DNA from: Rhabditoides inermis
Lineage: Eukaryota; Nematoda; Chromadorea; Rhabditida; Rhabditidae
Length of the DNA stretch: 64,000 bases
Reading direction: 5' to 3'
Assembly: GCA_963966185.1 (NCBI GenBank)
Contig: CAWZYM010000283.1
Span: 895,001 to 959,000, forward strand
The notes under the pieces were generated by a model. It was not told the origin of the DNA. It did no database searches and was given only the letters and a program-made list of their open reading frames with translations. This document shows positions 12,330-21,286 of this stretch, piece by piece. A program made the translations under genes and the position numbers. How positions within the stretch are numbered: the stretch's first letter is position 1; each line of letters starts with the position of its first letter.

Positions 12330-13388
12330 TTCAAGTCTCTGTCTGACTGTCCCTCTGCTGACACCATCTCGTTCCCCTCTGCCCTCTTCCGCTCTGTGGC
12401 TGAGAATTCCTCGGCCGACACTGTCTCCATTCCCGCTGACTTCTTCGCCCAGCACAAGACCAGCGAGTGTGACGTCATCACCTGTGAGTACTGCCACTGA
12501 CCCCGCCCCTCTGACCCCGCCCCTTGCAGTCCCGTCGCACTTCTTCCGCACGGTGTCTCGTTGTCGTTCGGACCGCACCGTGGAGATTCCTCGTGGTTTC
12601 TTGGATGCGACCCCGTCTTCCTCCACTGTAACCCTGCCCGTGTCTTGGCTGGAGCGTGCCGTCGAGCGTTCGAGCAGCGAGGACTGCGCCCTTCGCGGAC
12701 TCTTCGACTCTGTCCTCTCCACTTCCAGCGCCGTCGATGTCAACACTTCCGACATGGGTGAGTACTGTAATCTACCGTATACCCTTACCGTACCCCGTTC
12801 AGCCATCGCTGGTCTGTTCGACTCTCTGGAGTCGTGCCTTCGCGATGACTTCACGCCTGTTTCCATGGACATTGACGAGGAGTCGACGGGCACTCAGCTG
12901 CGGGAGGTGATTGACAAGCTGGCCCGTCTGCTGCTGTGTTCGTCTTCGGACCGCGCCGCGACTGCGCCCGAGCGCTCGTGCTCTCGCGTCTCCCTCATCC
13001 GCAACGCCTTCTCCTCCACCGCAGTCCTCGCCCGTGACAGCATGGAGATCATCTCCGTCCCCAGGATCAAGGTACCGTACTCTACCGTACCCCGTACTCA
13101 TACCGTATCCTTCAGACGTCTGTGGAGAACTGTGGTGCGGGACGTCTGAACCTGTGTGGTGGAAGCGGTTCTCCCCGTCCGGGCTGTGTGCGCCGTCTGG
13201 CCACTCGGTTCGACTCGGAGCTGTTCCTCAACCCCGGTTCGATGTCGTCTACGGAAGTGGTCGCCCGCCAGAGCGACTCGGGCGTCGACAACTGCGGCCG
13301 CGGTCGTATCCGCCTGTGCGGACCCGGCGGACCGGATCTCCTCAAGAAGACCGACTCTGACATCTTCGTCAACCCGGGAACCATGGTG
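12330..13388 (+). repeat. Inverted duplication, left copy
   Basis: Matches 34598-35653 on the opposite strand through exons and introns alike (for example GTACTGTAATCTACCGTATA is intronic in both). Sparse substitutions show a recent origin. Breakpoints fall inside the LFKSL/VFKSL exon on one side and right after the NPGTM codons on the other. Confidence 0.9.
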
Positions 13389-13655
13389 GGTTACTGTAGT
13401 CTACAGTATTCTGCTGATTTTGTCCCTTTAGGTTTCCGATGAGGAGGTGTTCCTTTTCCCCGCCATCCGCTCCGCTTCCAGATGCTGCACAAGAGGACCG
13501 AGAAGGTACTGTACATCTCCTGCATCATTTTCTGCCTACAGTAGCCCTATTCAGGTCTCCGTGTCGAGTGCTCGTCGCACCGTCTCCTAATTCAACGTCC
13601 TCGTCTGTGTATACTGTGTGAATCACTTTCTGTCTACTTTTTTTTCTCTAATAAA

Positions 13656-14295
13656 CTGTGTATTCTAACAAATTCGTCTATTTCCTGCTTCTCTTACCTG
13701 TGCCTACATATCCGCCGTCAATGCATATTTTTCACGACTAGACAGTATGCTACAGTGATCGGGCGGAATTTGTTTCATTTGAATTTGCGGTTTCTTTCTT
13801 TTCTGGGACATGTTGCGGCAATTGCATGCTCTAAGATGGAAATAGGCGCGTATGTACCTTTAAACTATAACATTATATGCGCGCCTGTACATTTAAACTA
13901 TAAAATTACACGCATTCTAACGCAATTACGCATTTGCACTACGCGTGGGCGCTACGCGTGGCGCTACGCGTAAGCAATATGGAAAAATGCGTTGACGTTG
14001 CGCAATAAATAAGATGTTTTTTCCTCCATACTCTCTCTGTCTCACTCCCGTCTATCACAACTCTGTGTCTGACTCATTCAATTAAAAGTAATTGCAGAAA
14101 CTACCGCTTTTGAAATGCGTGGTGTATCATTCAACGATCAACGTCCGCCCATGTCTGTCTCTCATTCAGCGGATACAAACTACGCAGAGTCCGCGATCCT
14201 ATAATTATATACCTTTACTACTATGTTTTATTGTCGTTATAGACGAATAAATAGAAAAGGAGAAGGAATAATAACAGAAGAATACTTCATTATAT
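13656..14295. other. Intergenic region left of the LTR element
   Basis: No gene seen. Holds a small cluster of TACGCGTGG(C) repeats at about 13938-13972 and two TTTAAACTATAA repeats at 13859-13905. Confidence 0.5.
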
Positions 14296-14804
14296 TGTCA
14301 GCGAGGCGACACGCTATCTCGCTGATGCACTCTCACTCCCTTGTGCTCGAGTGCTAATCTCTCTATCTCTTCCAGTGCCGACAGCACGAGGGGTGGAGCC
14401 GGCCGGCCGGACTCACCGCCGACCTACCGCTGATCTACCGCGGACGCTGATTGGCTGAGAGAAGATTCGAGAGCGCGCGGCCACCTATATAAGCTGGCCG
14501 ATCGCTCATTCGAGGCCGCCGCCGCCGCCGGCCTAGCCGGAGTACGGAATGCTCTAGCGGACCCGAAGGCTAGGCTTGTTAACGCCGCACCAAATCCTTC
14601 ACCATTGCCATGTCATAAATCCCCTTTCGCAATGTGTCTCTGGGTTGTTGTGTGTAGTTAGTTGTCTCTCGTCGGTTCTATTGGTCTCTCGGTTGCACGT
14701 AACTTCTGGGTCGATGTGGCGCGTCGGCTCCCCGCCGACGCGTTGCTTCATAGAGGTAGTCCTTGGGCAAGACCTGTCTGTCTTCGGATGGCCAGATCCT
14801 CTCA
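14296..14804 (+). repeat. 5' LTR
   Basis: 509 bp, TG...CA. Includes a TATA box (TATATAA, 14486-14492) followed about 30 bp later by a (GCC)n stretch, a plausible transcription start region. Confidence 0.9.
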
Positions 14805-14805
14805 T

Positions 14806-14822
14806 TGGTAACAGCGAGCGGA
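14806..14822 (+). other. Putative primer-binding site
   Basis: TGGTAACAGCGAGCGGA starts one base after the LTR. TGG is complementary to the CCA end of a tRNA; the matching tRNA was not identified. Confidence 0.5.
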
Positions 14823-15126
14823 GCCATTTCTTCTCTCTTTTTGTGGTAGCAGTTCTGGTACGGTAGCATATATTATCTCGTGCAGGTTGCAAACTGTTTC
14901 GTGTTGTATGTATGTGTGCCGCTTTCCACCGAATGCGTGTCGAGCGCCTCTCGCAGCAGTCTAGAAGCTGTGAGAGTGTGTCTCCTATATCGCAGAGAAT
15001 AGATACCGAGACGATTTGAGCCGCCTATTGCCAAGGTGTCCCGTTGAGTCATGGTTGTACATTGCACCGTCTTATCCTCCCTTGTTGTCTGGTCTAGTGA
15101 GCTTGCGCGAGTGAGCTCACGCCCCT

Positions 15127-15144
15127 GGCTTGTTATCGCCGCCC
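15127..15144 (+). repeat. GGCTTGTTATCGCCGCC motif, copy 1 of 3 in the LTR element
   Basis: Repeated at 17210-17227 and, with two changes, at 19413-19430. Each is followed by a short spacer and a pyrimidine-rich tract, so it may be a splicing, packaging or regulatory motif of the element. Confidence 0.55.
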
Positions 15145-15649
15145 CAAGTTAACCAACTTCCTCTCTCTCTTCCTGCGCGGAAACGTGCAGGATTATGTTC
15201 GCGGGTACGGGTGAGCAAAACAGCCACACAAGAGAACGAACGTGCAAGTGTACACCAGTGGGACTCAAAAGGGCTAGTTATTTTCTTACGGCCATTTGTT
15301 TGGACGGCTGGCAGTTGCGAAAGCAATCGCGCCGTCGGTGAGTGAACGTTGTAGTTTGTAGTGTGGTCTCTGCTATACGGGTGCGCGGTGTGTGAGCGAG
15401 ACTCCATTTATATTTTTCGCCTCGAGGTAGTATAAGACTAGTCACACAAATACAAATATGTTTGTGTCAGGAGTACTGTAGTTACAGTAATATGTTTTGA
15501 ATACGGTAGATTTTATTTTCACGTGTCCGCACTGTTCTCTGTTGTCGCGCTCTCGCCAGAGATCGATCGTCTGTCGTCTGTGTCGGTGGGTGTGGTGTGA
15601 GTGACCGCTGATTTCTCGATCGCGTGATTTCGTCTCTCTCCTCTCCCCG

Positions 15650-17170
15650 CAGAGGCTGGACCGAGTGACCGGTATCGATCGCGCCCCACAACACAAGCGT
15701 GTTTCGAAAGCCGGCCGGGTGACTGCGATGCCCACTGTGCACCCCTGCACCAACGAACGAGATCAGGTACGTCTAAGTGAATTGTGATCCTGTATTTACA
15801 TATTGTACTATTAGTTTGGTTGTTTTAATATATGTGAGTGTAGTGTTAACTGATTGGTTGCGGGCTGTGGGTAATTTAAGTGAATAGTAGTGCTATAACT
15901 TTATTTCATCACGCTCGCTAGACTCGCCGAGTGGGCCGAGAAGGCTGGCGAGGTCTGGCGTGTCGAAGCAGCTTCCGTCAGGAGGAGACTCACTCAGGGA
16001 GACTGCAGGTATGCGGGTCTAAGGTGGCATGATTCTTATATTGTGACGACAATTAGAATGCGTGTTCGGGTTGTGCAAAACCTAGGGATGCCTAGGTAGC
16101 GGATAATGATAGTGTCATATTCGTTTTATGCCGGTGATTTGATCACACTCGGTGATAATATAGTAGTGCTATATTTATAAATCCTTGCGGTAGTGCCACA
16201 GGGTAGGGATCTTTGGTTAGTGATCATTGGTCTAGCGCTCTTTCAGTTCCAAGTGCAGTGCGAGCTCACTTTGGCAGAGACATTATGGTAGATACTAGTG
16301 GTACTACTCAGAACGGACCGAGAGTTTCGGGATATGAGCTCTTCTCATACACGAAACTCCAAACTACAAGGGAATGAGCGCCATTTCGACGTTCAGCCGC
16401 GTCGAGCGAATGATGAGAACAAGTCAAGAACGCGCAGCTGCATTCGCGCAGCGTGTCTCGCAAGGGTTCGTGGTAGGCTATGAGGTCAGAGACGGATAGC
16501 ATTGATGACTGATGGAAGACGCTATCTATGAGCCGTTTGCGAACGACTATAGCAACATAACGTAAACGTGGGCGCACTATTTGAGTTTTGTAGAATTAGT
16601 ATTGAGACTATACCTGCACTACTTAGATAGGAAAGAGTGTTGTGTAGATGTGGTGTTGGATCCTATCTTAACTTCACTACGTTCCAGGTGACGAGATGAT
16701 AGATGCCTCGATACCCAGGGACGAGAAGCCGCTGCACCGTCAAGCAGTGTCGGCGCGCCACGAACACTTCAACAAGGTGAGTTGTTAGTGTAGTGGGACG
16801 AGTGATAAGAATATATGGGACTCGATCTAGAAGTGAGCATTGTGTTTCTGCGTGTTAACTTACCAATTGCAGGTGAATTTTCTGGCGCAATGTGAACTCC
16901 TTGTACTTCCCGATTTTGTCTTATATTTTCGCGTTACTCTGGTGTCTGTATGATGATTGACATTGATTATTGATTTTCGTTGATTGCTCTTTCTCTCTCT
17001 TTCTCTCTCTCTCTCTTTCTCTCTCTCTATGTTTTGCTCGCCACTGTTGTTTCGCATTGTCCGTGTATTAGTTGTCGATTATCGCGCGCGTTTTTTTTTA
17101 CTGTCACGTACCACATCTTGCAGGTGCTGCTCGAGCTGGAACATCAAGGCTGCAGGGGTATAAGTTTCTC
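15650..17170 (+). other. Exon-like blocks upstream of gag inside the LTR element
   Basis: Several open blocks end in good donors and start after AG. One (about 15652-15766) encodes basic sequence RVSKAGRVTAMPTVHP before GTACGT. Others are about 15922-16008 (before GTATGC), about 16688-16776 (DEKPLHRQAVSARHEHFNK before GTGAGT) and about 17125-17158 (VLLELEHQGCRG). They suggest a spliced leader or N-terminal extension for gag, or captured host exons. I recognise no domain. Confidence 0.35.
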
Positions 17171-17306
17171 TTATCCTCTCTCTCTGTCTAGCAAGCTTGC
17201 TTGCGACCTGGCTTGTTATCGCCGCCCAACGCAAACCAACCTTTCTCTTTGTCTTATCTCTTGAGAAGAAGAAGAAGCCCGCGGAGGTGAACGAGGGCAG
17301 TGAAGC

Positions 17307-18254
17307 ATGGAAACAGATCAAGTTTCAGATGCGTCCGCAGGTGAACGAGACGAGACGGTTCACAAGGTGAGCAATGACAACAACATCTGCGTGAACGTGA
17401 GCCACGTCAAGTGGGAGGTGTTCAAATACTCTCCCGGCGAGCCCGCACAATTCAGTAGGTTTCTAGTGCGCTTCGAGGACAAGATCGAGGCCTTCGGTCT
17501 CAACATTCCCGCGCGTCAGAAGGCCGCGCTACTGCGCTGCAATGTCGTGGGTGCAGAATGGATCTTCCACGAGATGAGCGAGAAGAAGCACGACTACGAC
17601 GAGCTGGTCAAGTACCTGATGGACTTCTTCGAAGGCGGCCGACATCAGATGGCTGTAGAGCACCGCAGCAACTTCAAGATGGAGCAGGGCAAGAACGAAA
17701 GGGTACGTGACTACGCGAGACGTTGTTGGGAGAGAGTTGCCGGTCGTCATTACCCAGGTGAGTGCAAGAAGTACTTTCTCTACGACGACTTCGTCAACGG
17801 TATCCGACCTGAAGAGCTCCGAGTTATGAACCTGATGAACTATGGCGGCAGGAACATTGACAAGGACGACTTCTTTGCTGTGGTCATGCGAGCAGACTGG
17901 ATTGAGACTCTGTTCTACGACCGCGACTGTAAGCCCTGTCCGGAGGAGCTAGCTGGAGACGCAAAGCGGTGCGCCTACTGTGGATCGGCGAAGCACAAGG
18001 GCAGCTGCCAGCAGGTGCTGCGCAAGTGGAAGACGGCCGACCCCGTGAAGAAGGAGACCGACAACGTCGAAGCCTGCGAGCTGGAGAAGCGGATGCGTTA
18101 TTGTGGGTACTGTAGAAAGGATGGTCATTCAGATCTCTACTGTTCTCGTCTGAAGAAGGCGCGGAAGAACCAGGCAAAGCGACACAATGGACGTAAGGCA
18201 CAAGCCGGATACGATGCCGGAGTGGACGAGTTCGCCGCCCTTTCTCTTAATTAG
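17307..18254 (+). CDS. Gag-like protein with two zinc knuckles
   Basis: 315-residue ORF inside the LTR element. Residues ~30-200 look like a retrotransposon capsid region: WEVFKYSPGEPAQFSRFLVR, a Trp-containing helical stretch (GAEWIFHEMSEKKHDYDELV) and KNERVRDYARRCWERVAGRH. Two zinc-knuckle-like motifs follow. The first (~residue 221) is CAYCGSAKHKGSC, one residue short of canonical spacing. The second (~residue 265) is CGYCRKDGHSDLYC, an exact CX2CX4HX4C. The tail is Lys/Arg-rich, as in nucleic-acid-binding Gag C-termini. No protease or polymerase frame follows. The role would be particle assembly and RNA packaging. Start chosen at the first ATG of the frame; upstream exon-like blocks leave room for a longer spliced form. 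Confidence 0.8.
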   Translation: METDQVSDASAGERDETVHKVSNDNNICVNVSHVKWEVFKYSPGEPAQFSRFLVRFEDKIEAFGLNIPARQKAALLRCNVVGAEWIFHEMSEKKHDYDELVKYLMDFFEGGRHQMAVEHRSNFKMEQGKNERVRDYARRCWERVAGRHYPGECKKYFLYDDFVNGIRPEELRVMNLMNYGGRNIDKDDFFAVVMRADWIETLFYDRDCKPCPEELAGDAKRCAYCGSAKHKGSCQQVLRKWKTADPVKKETDNVEACELEKRMRYCGYCRKDGHSDLYCSRLKKARKNQAKRHNGRKAQAGYDAGVDEFAALSLN

Positions 18255-18629
18255 ACGGACGTGCACGTGAGTGAACACCTTTGTATAACTGTGCAGTAGG
18301 TAGTCCCTTTTTCTAGTAAGCTCGGATCTGCCCGAGTGATCAAATCATATCAGTTTCCAAATTCGGTAGTTTCTTTTGGGTTTATACGTTTTGCGCGGTC
18401 GTTGATTATTGATTGAGTTCTGACTGTAGATCGAGGCGAGACATTTTGTAATCAGATTATCTTTTGTCATGCCACATTGTTGTTTAGACACGTTCGTGGG
18501 TCAGACGTATCACCTGTAAACGAATGACGCCACACTTTTTGTAGTATTGTAGTATCCCGAGAGTCAGAAACAGTTGACTTCAGTTTTTTCAGTTATCGGT
18601 GCTCGGTCGTTTGTTGGACAGACAGGGAC

Positions 18630-19018
18630 GGAGCAGAAGCGCTGATCACAAACCGCCAACGTCGACGTGGCCTGTCTCCACACTGACGATGCAGCCGACG
18701 CCGCTGCACACGGACGGAGAAGAAGCGCTGATCACAAACCGCCAACGTCGACGTGGCCTGTCTTCACACTGACGATGCAGCCGACGCCGCTGCACACGGA
18801 CGGAGAAGAAGCGCTGATCACAAACCGCCAACGTCGACGTGGCCTGTCTCCACACTGACGATGCAGCCGACGCCGCTGCACACGGACGGAGAAGAAGCGC
18901 TGATCACAAACCGCCAACGTCGACGTGGCCTGTCTCCACACTGACGATGCAGCCGACGCCGCTGCACACGGACGGAGAAGAAGCGCTGATCACAAACCGC
19001 CAACACTGACGTGGCCTA
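18630..19018 (+). repeat. 86-bp tandem repeat inside LTR element
   Basis: GCGCTGATCACAAACCGCC recurs at 18639, 18725, 18811, 18897 and 18983, exactly 86 bp apart, nearly identical. The unit is not a multiple of three, so it is not a protein repeat; open frames across it on both strands are artefacts. Confidence 0.93.
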
Positions 19019-19892
19019 TCGCTCCAAACTACGTGACGCAGCTGACCCGAACCTGGACAATGAGTAAGATTCAACGGAGCCGAAGTTCATCCGCCAGCCG
19101 AATCCGAAGCGCGGAAACTACAATCCGCTCACTCGCAAAGGTCGTCGCCGAAGAGACGACTCTTCTGCCGTGAAGACTGTGGATTCGCGATTCGGACGCG
19201 TGAGTTGGGTAGAGGGCCAATCTGACTCTTTTCAGCGCGTGCCGATGCTACAAGTAGTTCGTGCTGTTTGCTTTACGTGTATTATAAGGTTTTGTAGATC
19301 CCTTCTTGTGTAGTTTATCGAGTGTAGTGCGCGCTGCCAGCTGACAGCCAGACTGTGCACATGTGCGCGTGAATAGGTTTTTGGGTAGCGTGGGGGTGCG
19401 ATTTACGTGGAAGGCTTGTCATCGCCGCTCCCAGTTCACGTGAATCTTCTTCCTATTCTCCTACGTGTGATCAGTTGGCTCGTCGTGTCACTGTTATTGG
19501 TTTATCTTTACTACGTGGTAAGTTACTTCTAGTTTTTGCTATGTTGTTTGAATGTATTGAAACACTCTGTTCAGGTGTACAACTGCGCTTCCGACGAGGT
19601 GGCCGCTCTGCCTCGACAAGATCAACTGTTTTGGCGGCCGAGTGCTCAATGGTCGTCGAATTCGAGACGAACACCGGATGATTCATCCGCAGCATGGTCG
19701 AGTCAAGCCGAGCAAGTGGCAGGACATCAGTCGGGAGGCGTGAAGTGTGGTCTGTCCATTTATGTTTGATTTACTTTGTATAGTAGCTTGTTACTTTAGT
19801 GGGTCGTAAGACACTTGTAGATTGTAATCCTTTCAGGAATTAGTCGTGGTCTTTTATGTAGGTGGCATCGTGCGGTGTCGATGCATTTGTTT

Positions 19893-19902
19893 GAGGGGGA
19901 GG
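19893..19902 (+). other. Polypurine tract
   Basis: GAGGGGGAGG immediately 5' of the right LTR, as expected for plus-strand priming. Confidence 0.8.
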
Positions 19903-20411
19903 TGTCAGCGAGGCGACACGCTATCTCGCTGATGCACTCTCACTCCCTTGTGCTCGAGTGCTAATCTCTCTATCTCTTCCAGTGCCGACAGCACGAGGGG
20001 TGGAGCCGGCCGGCCGGACTCACCGCCGACCTACCGCTGATCTACCGCGGACGCTGATTGGCTGAGAGAAGATTCGAGAGCGCGCGGCCACCTATATAAG
20101 CTGGCCGATCGCTCATTCGAGGCCGCCGCCGCCGCCGGCCTAGCCGGAGTACGGAATGCTCTAGCGGACCCGAAGGCTAGGCTTGTTAACGCCGCACCAA
20201 ATCCTTCACCATTGCCATGTCATAAATCCCCTTTCGCAATGTGTCTCTGGGTTGTTGTGTGTAGTTAGTTGTCTCTCGTCGGTTCTATTGGTCTCTCGGT
20301 TGCACGTAACTTCTGGGTCGATGTGGCGCGTCGGCTCCCCGCCGACGCGTTGCTTCATAGAGGTAGTCCTTGGGCAAGACCTGTCTGTCTTCGGATGGCC
20401 AGATCCTCTCA
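19903..20411 (+). repeat. 3' LTR
   Basis: 509 bp, no difference from 14296-14804 seen on reading. Its TATA box is at 20093-20099, and it ends CTCTCA before the TTATAT target duplication. Confidence 0.9.
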
Positions 20412-20417
20412 TTATAT

Positions 20418-21286
20418 TTATCAAGTTGGACCGGAATTATTGAACTTGAAAATTTCTACATATGCTCTAATGAATATGATTTTAGATTAGGTTAGAATAA
20501 CATACGTAACATAACGTTTTAGAATATCACAACGCACGTAACAATACATCACCAAATTGACTTCAAAATCCGCGAATACAAATGCTATGGTAGTTTTGTA
20601 CCCATCATATTCATATCAACCCACCTTGAATTCAATGTCTGTTGTCAAGCACATTCCGATTTGTATTATCGCGTTTTTTCTTTTCTGAGAATAGTATGGT
20701 TGTAACTTGTAACACAACGAATTTCTTGCTTACTTGTTTGGTTTCCGTGTTATTTTCATTCTATTATATTCCATTTCCGTTCCATATACATAATGTATCC
20801 TTCGCAAATCCTCTTTATCCGCCGATGATTACAAACACTAATCCTCAGACAATGATAAATCATTTCGCTTGCTGCACTAGACTCTGATGCGTGGGGCGGC
20901 ATCTAAATAAGGCGAACGAATGCACGTCTTATTTTTCAGGTGCATTACTGGACAACAATGCAAATGCCGTAGCGTCCCTTTGACTGTGGTGAATATTCAT
21001 GTATAAATAAGCGCAAGTAAACATATTTCATTCATTATAACTGATGCTTTCTTGTCTTCACCCAATCTGAGTCAAATAGATGGAGAAAAAGTGTTCATTT
21101 CTCTATTTCTGTAATCGTAAAGGTAGTATACTGATCATCAAACCTACGCCGTTCACTATGGAACTCGAATAGAATTGACATTTACAGATTTGTATTTTAC
21201 GTACTTCTTTGTTATCTTCTCGTGAATGCATTTTTTTTCGAACATGATTTATATGGCTGTGGTTTCACGTTCCAGCAATGTGAGCA
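20418..21286. other. Intergenic region upstream of chemoreceptor
   Basis: AT-rich, no gene seen. It presumably contains the promoter of the receptor starting at 21287; no core element is convincing. Confidence 0.5.

Larger units (their letters stand above)
11244..13590 (+). pseudogene. Chimeric B-box/coiled-coil plus SFP-repeat gene, disrupted
   Basis: The 5' part resembles a TRIM-type protein. One exon (11400-11552) has CSECRSPASAVCVCGCGAGV then CHKCRIQHSRRC. The next (about 11738-11866) has SCCSKSLCEHCGQRHMEHEQ, a B-box-like Cys/His pattern. A coiled-coil exon follows (about 11952-12180; LAEKSEKIESLEGATQVAER). The 3' part, from about 12330, is a near-identical inverted copy of exons at 34598-35653: VFKSLSDCPSADTISFPSAL onwards, then the CGAGRLNLCGG and CGRGRIRLCG repeats, ending LHKRTEK then SVSSARRTVS and TAA at 13588-13590. 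An AATAAA lies at 13650-13655. Two lesions are visible: an in-frame TAG at 12131-12133 in the coiled coil, and no donor/acceptor pair that joins the two zinc exons in phase. The 3' exons remain open. Either a pseudogene, or a gene with sequencing errors at these points. Confidence 0.55.
14296..20411 (+). mobile_element. Gag-only LTR retrotransposon
   Basis: Two 509-bp LTRs in direct orientation, beginning TGTCAGCGAGG and ending CCTCTCA, are flanked by a 6-bp target duplication TTATAT (14290-14295 and 20412-20417). A primer-binding-site-like TGG follows the left LTR after one base and a polypurine tract precedes the right LTR. The ~5.1 kb interior holds one clear ORF, a gag-like protein (17307-18254), and no reverse transcriptase, RNase H, protease or integrase motif in any frame supplied. 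It is therefore probably non-autonomous and mobilised in trans. The LTRs look identical on direct comparison, implying very recent insertion. Superfamily (Ty3-like or BEL-like) cannot be set without pol. Confidence 0.88.

Noticed and set aside
18646..19173. Overlapping frames on both strands with repeated peptides
   Set aside because: Artefact of the 86-bp tandem repeat, which shifts frame at each unit.
19576..19740. Possible RRM-like or cap-binding-like peptide (CLDKINCFGGRVLNGRRIRD) in the LTR element
   Set aside because: Only a short stretch resembles an RRM end. No RNP motifs are visible and several frames are open, so no call is made.
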